In this document: piece by piece, positions 45,111-58,001 of the stretch | Position numbering within the stretch: the stretch's first letter is position 1 | Layout: each line of letters opens with the position of its first letter | Assembly: GCF_017654505.1 (NCBI RefSeq) | Contig: NC_054534.1 | Coordinates: 47,271,288-47,335,287, forward strand | DNA: 64,000 bases | Direction: 5' to 3' | Origin: Polyodon spathula | Lineage: Eukaryota; Chordata; Actinopteri; Acipenseriformes; Polyodontidae | Notes under the pieces: model-generated | Database searches by the model: none | The model's input: the letters and a program-made list of their open reading frames with translations, nothing else | What the model was told of the DNA's origin: nothing | Made by a program: the position numbers and the translations under genes

Positions 45111-47725
45111 CTAAAATGAGATTAAAGAGGGGAGAAAAGTTATTTCACCAATCACAGTGGAAATAAACTTAGAAATTAATTTGACAAATCTTACTTTGAA
45201 TGCAGAACAATTATCTAGGTTTCTCAAACTTGTTAAAAAAACATAATTTGTGAAAGTAATATTTTATAGAAACGGAATTCTTACAAAATGTTCCCCTCAT
45301 TAGTGGATTCATGGGCAATAAATGTTTGTGATACTGTGATAAAATGACTCTCCAATTAAACCAGCAACCAGGAAACCATTCAAGAAAAGCAGTGGACAAC
45401 CGGTACAGTTCTCCATATCAAACTGTTGATTTTTAATAATTTCATTTTACTACTGAATTCTATAGTAAAATATATCTTTACATCCTTTTCTTTACAAAAA
45501 TTGCAGCAGTAAGATGTTATACTGTTAATGGTACCCTAGCTGTGGAATAAATCATTAAGTAAAACAAATTCTTGTTTTTATTTCACAGTTATGATGTTAC
45601 AGAAAACACCACCTTCAGAACTTCCAGTGTGGGCTAATAAGGTCTTCTTATACACAAAAACTGTCTTAAAATTGTATGGGTCACAACATCAAGCTTTTAT
45701 GTAAAAAGTCACTATTTTTTTCACCCTGTTCTGGTCTCCGTCCCTCCCTGTCATTCCCTCCCCTCTTTCCTCCCTCTCTCATGGGAATGGTTCAAAGGCT
45801 GACAGGCTCAACATTCCAGTTCTTTTTGCTCTGCCTGAGTGCTCTGGGTGTCAGCTTCCTGCAGCACAAACCATTCGGAAGGGCTGAGAGCAAACACTGA
45901 GGCTGAATCAGTTGAGTGACAGAACAGTGTAGTGCCCTCCCCGTCCACGGACCCCCGGAAGGTACATCAGCCATAGTGAACACAGGAGAAGAAAACTGTG
46001 CCACAAGGCAAAGGGTGGGGGAGCGGCAGCCAGGGGAGCGTGGGGGTGTGTGTGGAAACAAACAAAAGAAAACTACTTTAGAAGATCAATGGGAAGCAAT
46101 CCTTAAGCTCCTCAAAGATAACTCTACAACCCATGCAGTTTGATGTGAGATAAGTGCTGACCACTGTCACTTGGTGACTGTAGTCTCTTATAATAATGGG
46201 TGCCCAATAGAATGGATTATACACCACAAGACTTTAAATTGTCAGTGCTTGTAAATAATAATGTCTTAAAAAAAGTGCTTATCGCTGGTGAAACTGGAAT
46301 ATTTTGGTAACCATATGGAAGTGAAGTTCAAATTCCAAATACTGTAGATAATTTCAAGCTAAGTGAACCAACATTGTGATACAGTATTTGATATTGATAT
46401 ACATTTTTGAACTTGCAGACATTAAAGCCTAATTGAGACACGGTCTTGGCATGGTAAATCATGTGTGTTTTTGGTAGATACAAAGAAGCAGTAGCTAAAC
46501 ACAGATTGCAGCCGATAAGTTACTATTAATTACTATTTTGACTGCAAGCTAGGCGACTACCATTATTCAACTAGATAAATAACCAATGAATGTAATCAAA
46601 TGTAATTGTGTATTGACTATAATCATCTGTAAGAAAAATCTTTCAATCAATAAACCATGTAATTCGAAGAACTATAAAAGTAGATTTGTCTGATTCATTA
46701 TAAATTAATAAATAATACAATTACCACAACCCAACACTGACGCTAATACCATATCTTGATGGAATTAATTTAAAAATCCCATTCCAATACAAAGTACAAA
46801 TACACATAATGCATTCCACTAGTATTTTAGGGTAGGAGTTGAGAAACATTTCTAAACAGAGTACAGTCTAACCTAAAGTATAAAGACCACTCAAGGGACA
46901 ATCTAAAGGTGGATGTACTGACTTCTGAATTAGTACTTTAAAATCCATTTCATGAACGTGCAGTTAAACTTAATTTCTAATAAATCCCCATCATTTTGAA
47001 TGTCTCTAATGGTACAACAGCATCAAGCAGCCATCTCCTCCATGTTAGACTCGGTCCTTCTATATAATACCACTCCATGCTAACCCTAACCCTTCTCCAT
47101 GCTTTATTTTCAGGAAACAGAACATTATTTTCCAGTTAGAATTCAGCTGAAAATATGACATCCTGCTTTAGCGAAACAGATGTACAGGAGAATAAGTTTA
47201 CTCTGCAAGGGTACTGTGAGTCTTGAATGGGACCAACTCAGACAAGAGGACTGCTCTATAGTTCTATGTCTATTTCAAAGGTATTAGAGTGTGTGAAAAG
47301 CGCTAATACAGGGAGGAGAATAATTGTCCACTTTGCTATAATTTGGAGGGGTACAGTTTTTGTTTGTATTATTTGTTCCTATTTTTTTCCTCATGTCATG
47401 AAAAATATATATGATCAAACGTGATTGAAACTAGACTTGATTGAGTGTACTGGAAGACAAGCAACATCAAAAATAAAAGTTTGGAGAGAATGAGCTGGTA
47501 GAATGAACACATTACATGAAATAAACAACAGCCAAACTTTCCAAAATGATATAAGGAATACAGGATTACAATATATTGTTTATTTTTTTTAATGTGGATA
47601 GGATTATGTAGATTGTGTGACAGTGTATCATTCATGGAAAGATAGCACAAACTGAATAGTCTCTATTTTGAACTCACCACCATTACAACACCAGATACAC
47701 ACCCGGCATGTGCAAACCACTCACA
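45111..47725 (-). other. pax5 intron 8, first part
   Basis: No exon recognised. 45690-46080 is GC-richer and pyrimidine-biased, and the small ORFs there lack family signatures. It could be regulatory, but nothing specific supports that. Confidence 0.45.
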
Positions 47726-48590
47726 TTTTTTTGGATCAAATGTTTATTGGGGAAAAAAACAAAAACATATCATTTTAAATACGATACAATAATTCTCCTA
47801 CAATCAAAGATGTAATGGAGCCGATCTCCAGGCCTGCAGAGTCCTCTCCCCAGCGCCATGGACCCGAGCAGTAGAAAGTTCCATATAAATTATACCAAGA
47901 AAGGCGAGGGTCCATTGACGGGAGGGGAGGGAATGTGGAGGCTGTCAACAAAGAGTTATTATTATTTTAGCTGCTGTGAGACCAGCCAACCAGCTCAGTT
48001 TCTGCTGCAATGATAGACGAAGGGATGAGTCATCATTCAGTAATAATATCTTAGCAGAGCAAGGGATATTCTTCTCAAGAACAGTGGACAGAGCCAAGCA
48101 GACCTGATCCCAAAACACAGCCACAACAGGACACTCCCAGACCATATGCAAAAAGAACCCACAGGTAACTAGTGGACAGTATGCACATGCAGGGGTAGGG
48201 ACATGTTTCATTTGGTAGCGTCTGCGAGGAGTTAAATAAGTTCTATGAAGATAATTAAAATGAATCAGCTGATGGTTTGGATTTTTGGAAGCAGAGCTTA
48301 GATTATCCCAAATAGTTTCCCAGCAGATTCCTTCATTTTCAATAGACAGATCCCTATTCTAGATAGTGTTAACCACCAAAGGTTTATATGATGACTTAAG
48401 GAAATGAACATAAAGTGAGGAAACCAGCCCTTTAGTTTCCCCCCCTGTGTCTAACATGTCATGTAGTACAAGTGAAGGCAAATCTGCCCCCCAGAACCCC
48501 ATAGGCACGCTAAACCACTCACATTGTGATGATTGTAAACACAATAAAAAGGGAAAGGTAAAAAAAAAAAAAAAATCCATTTGAATCTAC
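47726..48590 (-). mobile_element. L1/Tx1-type LINE, 3' fragment
   Basis: Minus strand. The C-terminal end of ORF2 reads NHQLIHFNYLHRTYLTPRRR, then the Cys/His motif CAYCPLVTCGFFLHMVWECP and FWDQV, and ends LLAGLTAAK-like (LSWLAGLTAAK). It closes with a 3' UTR, an AATAAA signal near 47740 and an A-rich end. This is the typical C-terminus of fish L1/Tx1-type LINEs. It is truncated at the 5' side near 48590 and inserted in pax5 intron 8. Confidence 0.82.
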
Positions 48591-49685
48591 TTATGATTAA
48601 AAAAATTATAGTTGCAAACTAAACAAGATGAAGAGTAGTTATTTATCAGCCAATAAATATGGTTCTTGTAAGTTAAAATCTATTGTCATCAGATAATTTT
48701 CTTAAATTATCTAAAAAATATAAGTATGTTGAAATAAAGCATTCTAATTGATTCTGCTGTACATAAAAACACGATTTTGATTTCAACAAACCTTCAGATT
48801 TTAACAGAATAATGCTAGCTTCAAGAATATTCCAGCTGTTTGTTCATAAACAAACCCAATACAGCGTTACACAGGTCAGAACTGCAAGAGTTAAGTCCCC
48901 AAGCATTGCTCTATTAAAACTGCCACAACAGGGTCACAACTCAGTATGTGTGGCTGACATCATTCCAGCCAGTTAAGATGCAACACCACAGCACAGTGCC
49001 AAAAGGAGGCAAGCTCGCAGGTAATTATAACCTTCAACAGTTGGCAGGTATGCAGAAATCCAAAGACGTTTAGTATTCTTTTACTTGTCACCTTGAAAGG
49101 AGACATTGCTACAGACTGTTGCACTCCTTCAACAAGGTCACACATAGCAAGGGACTTCCATGCTTTTGCATCATATATAGTATACTATGAGAGTGCAAGA
49201 GTCACGCATCAACGTCAAGTATGGTTGGAGAATCTTACAGTTTTACATCAAGGTCAGTTTTAGCATATGTGTGACACAAATCAAACAGAATCATTCAAAC
49301 TCTTTTAATATCTAAGGTATATATTACTGTGGGTTTCTAAATATTTTTTAAAATAGGAAAAAATATGTTCAAATACGTTTTTCCACTATAAGCTAACTCA
49401 GTGTTGTATACTCTGTTATATGCTCTCAGTATATTAACAATACATAATTTATTATTGCATCATACATGCAAAATACCTACATACAGTATTTACACATACA
49501 TTTAATCTGATTTCAATGTTTTAAAATTAAGTTATTATTTTTTCACATTTACAATAAAAAAAGCATTTAATTACAATAAACTTGATGTTTCATTTCAGCA
49601 CTGGACTCACCATAAAGCTTTTTACCATTTTATTAGACCCAGAAAATCTGTGCACAATTTATTCTTGAATGAACATATTTGTCCC
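48591..49685. other. pax5 intron 8, AT-rich
   Basis: Nothing recognised. Confidence 0.5.
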
Positions 49686-52600
49686 AATTGTATCCTCTGT
49701 TTGAGTTAGCGACAGGAAGCAAACCACAGTTCGCAGGATATCAGCACCCTGTCATAGACGTGAGGAGGACTTGCGTGGATACAACTAGTGATGAACCTAA
49801 CGATCCTTGCGAACCCAGTCAGATGAACCAGCATAAGAGAGAAAAGAACCTCAACGGCACAAGCCTGGAGTTAAATGGCCAAGAGCTTGTGAGAAAACTG
49901 CGTGGGACACAGTAAACACTGATCTCTGTTTTACTTTGGAAAGGTTAAATGGAACAGTTGAAAAGAAGCTGGATAAATTTGGGGACATCATCTACGCATA
50001 CTGTTTGGAATTGAAAAAGGAAGGAAAAAGTACAGACTATTCCTGGAAAGCCTAGACGGCAACAGGAGATTGAACACTTAGTTAGAGAAAGGAGGCAGTT
50101 GAGGAAGAAATGGAAAAAAGCAGAATAAAGTCAGAAGGAGGGACTCGATCTGTTACAAAGGGTCATAAAAGATAAGCTTGCAACATTGCACAGAGCTGAG
50201 CGCCTACGGAAACACTACAAAAAGAAAGAGCGTGCAAGAACTAACTTTTATAAAGATCCATTCAAATTTGTAAAGAAGATATTCCCCAGCGAGAAAAATG
50301 GCACACTAAAATCATCTAAGTTTGTGCTGGAGAGATATTTGGAGTAAACACATACAGATTCAAAAAGGCAGGAGCCTGTGTCAATTCCTTCAGATATCCC
50401 ACCTATCAATCCACCCGAATATCAAATGGAGGACTGTGCACCTAAGTGGAAAGAAGTAGAGCAAGCTGTAAAAAAAGCAAGGGCGTCAACATCTCCAGGG
50501 CCTAATGGAGTTTCATACAAGAGTACAAGAGTGCTTCTGGAGTTTTACGAATCCTGTGGAAATTGATGAAAGTGGCATGGGAAAAACAGGTTGTACCAAC
50601 AGCAGGATTCTACAAGCATCGGTCAGTTTCGTCCTATTTTCCTATTAAACGTGGAAGGCAAGATTTTCTTCAGCATTATTGCTCAGAAATTGTCAACATA
50701 CCTATTAAAGAACTGTTTCATTGACACTTCAGCACAAAAAACAGGCATTCCAGGTTTCCCAGGATGCTTAGAACACATCAGCGTAATCTGGCAACAAATT
50801 CAATCAGCAAAAAAGGAGAGCAAATGCATATGGTTCAGTGCCACATGAACTTCTTTGGGCTGCATTTGACTTTTTCAGCGTACCGATGACAATAACAAAT
50901 TTAGTGAAAGCCTACGTTGGATATTTACAATTTAGTTTTTCAACTTCGGAATTCAGCACTACATGGCAATGTCTAGAAGCTAGAATAATGGTAGGATGTA
51001 CCATTACTCCACTGGCTTTTACCATGGCAAAGGAAGTAATTATTAGGGCATCAAAATGGGTAGTGGGAGGAGAGCGCTTGGCTTCTGGAATATGACTACC
51101 ACCAATTCGAGCATACATGGATGACATGACAACAATGACTACAACAGTAGCCTGCACTAATCGGTTATTGGGCAAATTAACCAATAACATTGAATGGACA
51201 CTAATGCAATTCAAGCCCACTAAACCAAGGAGCATCCCTTTAATTAAAGGTAAAGTAGTAGATAAAAGGTTCTACATTAATGGTGAGGCAATACCAACAG
51301 TGTCCGAGAAGCCAGTGAAAAGTCTAGGGAGATGGTGTGACGGGGATCTAAAAGACACTGTTCGTGTGGGAGAAGTTAGACAACAAGCAGTGAAAGGGTG
51401 GAAGAGCATAGACAGCAGCGCTTTACCAAGCAAACTGACACTCTGGTGCTTTAAGTTTGGTCTACTGCCAAGACTGCTGTGGCCACTGACTGTGTATGAG
51501 GTTTCCTTAACAACAGTTGAGAAGCTGGAAGCTTTCAAAAGTTCATACGTCAGGAAATGGTTGGGAGTTCCACGCTGCCTCAGCAGAGTGGTAAAGGAAT
51601 ACTGCAGCTACCAATCTCTGCTCTCACAGAGGAGTTTAAGTGCGCCAAAGTCCGACTGGAAATAACATTAGTAGATTCACGTGACAAATGTGTAAAGGAG
51701 GCAGCACCTGTGTTGAAAACTGGAAGAAAATGGATGGCAAAGAAAGCTGTGGAAGATGCTAAGGCTGCCCTTCGAATCAGAGATATTTTGGTGCAAGTTC
51801 AGCATGGAAAATGAGGTTTTGGACTCAGTTCAGCTCCTCCTACATGGCACAAGGCAATCCTGGATCAACAGAGAAAGCTGGTAGTCAATGAGGTGCAAAA
51901 GCAGGAGGAGAGGATCAGGTGTGTAAAGGCCATTTCCCAGGCCAAGCAGGTAGAATGGATGAGATGGGAGAGTGTGGAACAATGCAAGATCGGCTTACAA
52001 GACCTATGGACAATGGAACACAGCAGGATCAGTTTCCTCATCAGATCAACATATGATGTTCTCCCATCACCACAGAACCTAAACCTCTGGGTGGGTTAGG
52101 ATCCCTCATGTCCTTTGTGTTCATTAGCTGCAACATTAAGGCACATTTTGACAGGATGTAAGGATGGTGCAAGGATGGTTTATTTGGTGCCATGACCAGG
52201 TGCTGAGATGTTTGGCCTTAGCATTGGAAAACAAGCGTAACCTGACCAATAAGTTGCCACCAGTTCCATCAAAGCATTACACACAAAAGACAATACTCCT
52301 CCATCGAGGAGAACAACCACCAAGAAAATGTGTTAAAATCCAGCCTCGCTCAGGACATCTGGAAGCTGCTATAGACTGGAAAATGCTGGCAGATGTTGGT
52401 CAACGGCTTATTTTTCCACCAGAGATTACCACCACTAACCTTCGACCAGACAATGTCTTGTGGTCTGGATCAGCACGCCTGTTCATCTAGTAGAGTTAAC
52501 AGTGCCAGTATATTCGGTATGCTCAACTAGCTGCTGAACCAGAATAGCAAGGATGGAGAGTCCGAGTTTACCCAGTGGAGGTGGGTTGTCGAGGATTTGT

Positions 52601-53190
52601 GGCACACTCTACAACACGGTTTCTCAGAGACGTCGGGTTCAGTGGCCATGAGTTGCGTCGCACAGCGAAGAACTTATCTGAAGCAGCAGGAAGGAGCAGT
52701 AACTGACTGTGGTTGAGACGGGAAGATTCTGGATGGGGATCTCAAGCACAATGGAAAGAAAGCAACGCTGATGTACAGGTAAATAAGCTGGGCTGAACTG
52801 AGTAAGGAATGGAGGGGGGTGATGCTGGGACGCCAGAATCACTGTTGAGCCCCTTGAGGTGTCGTGGGCTAGTCAAAGAAACACAGAGGATGGAAGGTGC
52901 CCACTTGAAGACCTCAGAGATGTATCCTACTTAGCTCAAACCAGACGGTTGTCATGCTGCCAGCATCACAGCCGTTGTGTGTGCTGATGCGCTGGGAAGG
53001 CAAAATGAGCTGATCCTTGGAGCCAGCATTACACTTCAGCAATCAACACCAGACAGAAGGATATCTAGATCATCAGATGGAAAACAATGCAAATGGATAC
53101 AGATGCAGATGGATCACATTAGTTTACTGCAAAGCTACATCTTAGTTGGTGCTTATCTTGGCGAGAGCCGAGTTCAAATCAGCATGAAGT
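49686..53190 (+). mobile_element. R2-like LINE with restriction-like endonuclease, decayed
   Basis: A 3.5-kb 5'-truncated copy of a fish non-LTR retrotransposon. The order seen is an upstream linker (49690-50340), reverse transcriptase (50400-51540), a thumb/linker, a CCHC zinc motif and a restriction-like endonuclease remnant, then a 3' UTR of about 400 bases. This is the architecture of the R2/NeSL/Hero group, which nick a target site with the C-terminal endonuclease and reverse-transcribe from the nick. Which member it is cannot be settled. The 3' end abuts a Tc1 remnant at about 53225. Confidence 0.87.
50378..52490 (+). pseudogene. R2-like reverse transcriptase/endonuclease ORF, broken
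   Basis: Frames must be changed several times. Blocks: KKARASTSPGPNGVSY near 50470-50515; IGQFRPIFLLNVEGKIFFSI at 50615-50675; a damaged first catalytic block near 50820-50860, where the usual Asp cannot be read; GCTITPLAFTMA near 50996; AYMDDMTTM with the active-site YMDD at 51114-51125; KSLGRW..DGDLKDTV near 51320; RKWLGVPRCLS near 51553; CCHC motif CPLCSLAATLRHILTGC at 52109-52159 after a stop at about 52097; and endonuclease block RPDNVLWS at 52443, where an aliphatic residue is usual in place of Asn. Confidence 0.85.
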
Positions 53191-53224
53191 TCAATATCTA
53201 CTCTCATGTAATGGAAATCGTGGC

Positions 53225-53956
53225 CTCCATCTGTGTTCAATTGTAGTGATTAACATGATTTCAGGATAAATTCAGCAGTTCCTGTAGGTTCCCAATGCTG
53301 GGTAGTGCATTTCAAAGCAAAGACTCAACCATGAGCACCAAGGCGCTTTCAAAAGAACTCCGGGACAAAGTTGTTGAAAGGCACAGATCAGGGGGTGGGT
53401 ATAAAAAATATCAAAGGCCTTGAATATCCCTTGGAGCACAGTCAAGACGATTATTAAGAAGTGAAAGGTGTATGGCACCACCAAGACCCTGCCTAGATCA
53501 GGCTGTCCCTACAAACTGAATGACCGAGCAGGCTACAGAGGCCAATGGCAACTTTGTAAGTGCTACAGGCTTTTATGGCCAAGACTAGTCAAAGTGTGCA
53601 TGTGACAACAATATCACAAGCACTCCACAAATCTGGTCTGTATGGTAGTGGCAAGAAGGAAGCCATTACTGAAGAAAGCCCACCCTGAATCCCGTTTGAA
53701 GTATGCAAAAAGAAAAAAAAAACACTCTGTAGCCATGTGGCAAAATGTTTTGTAGTCTGACGAAACTAAAATTAAACTTTTTGCCCTAAATGCAAAATAT
53801 TATGTTTGGTGCAAACCCAACACAGCGCATCACCCAAAGAACATCTTCCCTACTGTGAAGCATGGTGGTGGCAGCATCTTCTTATGGGGATGAAACTGAG
53901 GCACTGACACAACAAAATGTGAGAAAGTTCAAGGGGGTGTACACTTTCTATAGGCA

Positions 53957-53957
<1 letters not shown>
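53225..53957 (+). mobile_element. Tc1-like remnant, same family as 30078-31342
   Basis: Shares long stretches with the copy at 30330-31340, for example 'ttcagcagttcctgtaggtt' and 'ggccttgaatatcccttgga'. It retains the start ALSKELRDKVVERHRSG (about 53340-53390). It also retains part of the core, [19 protein letters not shown] and [17 protein letters not shown] near 53770-53890, and then jumps to the right end 'gtgtacactttctataggca'. The catalytic C-terminal half is deleted. Confidence 0.85.

Positions 53958-53958
<1 letters not shown>

Positions 53959-54021
<63 letters not shown>
53959..54021. repeat. (TA)n microsatellite
   Basis: A pure TA tract starting immediately after the Tc1 terminal repeat. 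Confidence 0.97.
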
Positions 54022-54024
<3 letters not shown>

Positions 54025-55776
54025 CTGAAAATCAGAAACCTTAGTTTGTATTAAACAATCATAACCCAGAGTAGATCTCTACTAGTAATTGTGTCCTAAA
54101 TATTCCATGAATGACTGATGAGTTATAGGTATGGTTGGTGATGTCATCCTGAGAAGTGATTGTACTATACTCGACCTTCATGCCCTGTTATGAAATTTTA
54201 ATGCCATACTTAACACCATGCAATGTAAATGTTAACAGAAAAAATAACTGTAACCAATGCTTCTATTGTTTATGTGGGATTCTTGTTCATAACCACTTTA
54301 AAATTTACAAAGTAATCAGTGTAAGAATGACTTGTCCACGTTTTTCCGTGACTGTCAGTTTTCCCTCCTTTTGTTTATGTTCTGACTTACTTGTGTTTTA
54401 TAGGTATCTGATCCCCATCCTGACTTCTATCTGGTAACTTTCCCTTGGCAACCAGGTGGAGAAACATACATAGTTGGGACACGTTCACAAAGTGTATAAC
54501 AGCTTTTTTAAACTGTAGCTTTTTAAACTATTGAAGTTTTAAACATGTATCTAATCCATCAAAACAAAACAAAATTATTCAAATATAAAGATGGGCTTAA
54601 CATCTTGTTGTCATCTACACATAGAAAATATCTACAGGGGTATGTATTTACATTATTTTTCTATGAGCACACCTGGACTTTTATACATTCCTACAGTGTT
54701 TTATCAATTCTTATTTCTGTAAAATATTTATTTTACTGTAAATACACAGGGGGAAGTATTCCTAAAGAATGTTTACCAGACGTTTAACTTTAGACCTGGC
54801 TAAGAATTACACACTTGCAAATTGGAGTAAGCACATCTGCCTAAAAGAGCTTTCAACCAAAACCTCAACCAGTATTAATCAACCAACTAAAACACCCTTT
54901 TAGTTTAGCGAAATAAATACATTAAGACTTAAACAGCTCTTACCCTTGTTTAACAAATGCTATTGCATTATGGTTAGCCGTATGTAAAATTTAGAACAGT
55001 CAAACACGTGTATAGATACACATGCTTTATGAATTGTTATTTTACACACTAATGGATATACTGTCTAGGCAATGCATCCCAGAACCAGATAAAATTTACC
55101 TTAACATATACTAGCTCGCCACATTAGAAGCAGGTAAATGATAATGTCAATATCCCAGTTCTTTAAATGTTGAATAAATTAATCATGTGAGAAAATTTGA
55201 CAGTTCTAATTTCAATTTGGTGGACAAGCTTCTTAATTAGGTCTTTTTTCTTTATCAAACTGCTGGAAACCTTTCAAAAGCCAATTCAAATAATGCCATC
55301 AATAATATTATATATATATATATAATTTTTGATGATATATAATACAGTAATAACATTGGTTTAATGCACATTATGCTTTTGAAAAATGCTAAATTAAATC
55401 TATATTAACTTAACAACTACTATTTGTTTTTGTTATTTTCATACACATAATTGTATTATACTGCTGTTAAAACTGTATACAATGTAGTGTCAATTTACTA
55501 AATACTTGAATATAAAAAAAGTTAAATGAGAAAAGATATTTGCAATACTTCTAATGCAAGGGCATGTTTGGACGACAAAATTGAATAGTGGATTTTTTTT
55601 TTTTTTTCAATTACCATGTATCAAATTAAAAGGCACTACTAGTTAAAACATGAATACAGTATATTTAAAGATATTCTGTAAATGTGTTAGCATGCAAGTC
55701 AGCATCAAAGACATCAAACAAACTAAAAGCAATCATCAGGGTGTGTATTAACTGAATCATTGCAATTGGATACTTT
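54022..55776. other. pax5 intron 8, AT-rich
   Basis: Nothing recognised. Short TA run at 55309-55324, poly-T at 55591-55607. Confidence 0.5.
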
Positions 55777-56716
55777 GGGGGTGATGTACTAAAATGTTGC
55801 GCCTGTTGCAATAGTCGCAAACAAGTTGGGCGTTTAGGGTGAAATGTACTAAACATGCCCAATGCTGTTAGCGACATTTTAGGGAATGCTTTGCAGCTGC
55901 AGTTTTTCTTTGCGGTTCAACCTTAAATGAATATGCAATTCTAGCCGTTTCTGCATAAATTCGTAAAAACGGGATGGAGATACAAATTAGGATTCTCAAA
56001 TATTATAACGAGATGTACTGAAGCTGCCGACAATTGCGACACTTACAATGGTATCAATTTGTTACGAACTGTTCGGAAATGTTTCTGGCATTTCCCAGTC
56101 TGCTTTTTCTCATGCTTTGCCAGGTGTGCTCAGTACATTTTTGAGGTGAACACCCAAGTACCTAATTTTCACTAAAGTCAGGGTGTACTTATAAGCCTTG
56201 AAAACTAATTTCTATGACATTTCTATTTTCCCCAACATGTTGGGAACACATGTGCCACTAACCCCCTCCAGCTCACTCTGTGCATCTACTGTGTGTTAAT
56301 TATCTATGCTACTAAGTAGGCCAAGTAAAAAATAATAATCCAAAAATAAACAAACAAAAAAAAACTACAATCACTTAGTTTCAATTTCAATTTAATTTCA
56401 ATTTAATCTTTTATTCACATTGTACACCAATGTGTAAAATCTAGCTGCATGACTTATGTACAATAAGTGTACTATACAAATGTGTATTTTTACATAATGT
56501 AATGTGTAGCCTACCAAAAACACATTAGTGTTATTTCAGCGCAATGATTTACTTTTATGCATTATGCACTATAAATGTATATGTGTGAGATTTCATTGTA
56601 TTATTTTTAAACCTGACACCTCCTTATGTCGGACAATCATGTCTGGTTTAGCGAGGGGCAACTGTATGATTATGAAAAGCTTTCTGGGGGTAAACGTGGG
56701 GGCCCCCACTGTAGAA

Positions 56717-56720
<4 letters not shown>

Positions 56721-56812
<92 letters not shown>
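56721..56812. repeat. (TA)n(CA)n microsatellite, left of Tc1 derivative
   Basis: TA to about 56793, CA to about 56812, running into the terminal acagtactgt. Confidence 0.97.
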
Positions 56813-56813
<1 letters not shown>

Positions 56814-57609
56814 GTACTGTGCAAAAGTTTTATGCAGGTGTGAAAAAATGCTGTAAAGTAAGAATGCTTTCAAAAATAGACATGTTAATAGATTATATTT
56901 ATCAATTAACTAAATGCAAAGTGAGTGAACAGAATAAAAATCTAAATCAAATCCATATTTGGTGTGAGCACCCTTTGCCTTCAAAACAGCATCAATTCTT
57001 CTAGGTACACTTGCACAAAGTCAGGGATTTTGTAGGCATATAGTCAGGTGTATGATTAAACAATTATACCAAACAGGTGCTAATGATCATCAATTCAATA
57101 TGTAGATTGAAACACAATCATTAACTGAAAGAGAAACAGCTGTGTAGGAGGAATAAAACTGGGTGAGAACAGCCAAACTCAGCTAACAAGGTGAGGTTGC
57201 TGAAGACAGTTTACTGTCAAAAGCCATACACTATGGCAAGACTGAGCACAGCAACAAGACACAAGGTAGTTCTACTGCATCAGCAAGGTCTCTTCCAGAC
57301 AGAAATTTCAAGGCAGACAGTGGTTTCCAGATGTGCTGTCCAAGCTCTTTTGAAGAAGCACAAAGAAACGGGCAACGTTGAGGACCGTAGACGCAGTGGT
57401 CGGCCAAGGAAACTTACTGCCTAGAAGACTTGATGCTGTTTTGAAGGCAAAGGGTAGTCACACCAAATATTGATTTGATGTAGCTTTTTCTTCTGGTCAC
57501 TCAGTTTGCATTTTATTAATTGATAAATATAAACTATTAAGGTCTATTTTTGAAAGCATTCTTACTTTACAGCATTTTTTCACACCTACCTAAAACTTTT
57601 GCACAGTAC

Positions 57610-57612
<3 letters not shown>
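56811..57612 (+). mobile_element. Tc1 deletion derivative with about 200-base inverted repeats
   Basis: Left repeat 56811-57005, right repeat about 57415-57612. The outer 71 bases agree at nearly every position, and both ends carry the 10-base palindrome acagtactgt. Inside are only the N-terminal helix-turn-helix coding part and the last few transposase codons (LDAVLKAKGSHTKY). The catalytic core is cleanly deleted. Confidence 0.9.
57234..57424 (+). CDS. DNA-binding domain of Tc1 transposase, catalytic core deleted
   Basis: An open reading of 63 codons from MARLSTATRHKVVLLHQQGL. It contains the first helix-turn-helix (TEISRQTVVSRCAVQALLKK) and the GRPR minor-groove hook (RRRSGRPRKLTA), then a stop at 57422-57424. 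Full Tc1 transposases run to about 340 residues. This keeps the part that binds the terminal repeats and nothing of the DDE core. If expressed it could only occupy ends. Expression is not supported by any promoter I can see. Confidence 0.7.

Positions 57613-57670
<58 letters not shown>
57613..57670. repeat. (TG)n(TA)n microsatellite, right of Tc1 derivative
   Basis: TG to about 57622, then TA to about 57670; mirror image of the tract at 56721-56812. Confidence 0.96.
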
Positions 57671-57672
<2 letters not shown>

Positions 57673-58001
57673 TATAGGTCAAATGAAGACGGAACAGAAT
57701 GCATTGTACAGATGACGTTTACATTTAACAATGTTATTTTTATTCTTGCACTCTTGCACGTATAGATGTTAACCACAACTCAACTCCCGCTATTTATTTA
57801 AACAATGTCACAGGACTCTCAAAGTGTATAACGCTAGAGATCTCGCTAAGAAGATATTTAAATTAGTATATTACATTAAAATATTTAACATATTTTCTCT
57901 TAGTACATAAGACAAAATGTATACTTTGTGAAATGTCCCAACAAAAATGCAAATTGCGGTATGTTTGTGCTGCGACTGGCCCACCTTAGTACATCTACCC
58001 C

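Larger units (their letters stand above)
55777..58001. mobile_element. Non-autonomous element with GGGGTAGATGTACTAA-type ends
   Basis: The left end (gggggtgatgtactaaaatg, followed by cgcctgttgcaatagtcgca) and the right end, in reverse complement (ggggtagatgtactaaggtg, then ggccagtcgcagcac), are similar inverted termini. The inside contains GC-skewed subterminal pieces such as gcgacatttt and gccgacaattgcgacac. The style resembles PIF/Harbinger-type non-autonomous elements. Flanks give TTT on both sides, not the usual TWA, so the class is tentative. A Tc1 derivative with its microsatellites lies within it. Confidence 0.5.

Noticed and set aside
45792..46061. 89-codon minus-strand ORF as pax5 exon 8
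   Set aside because: It lacks the expected PPHVPP and GMVPG motifs and suitable splice sites; GC-rich DNA gives longer chance ORFs.
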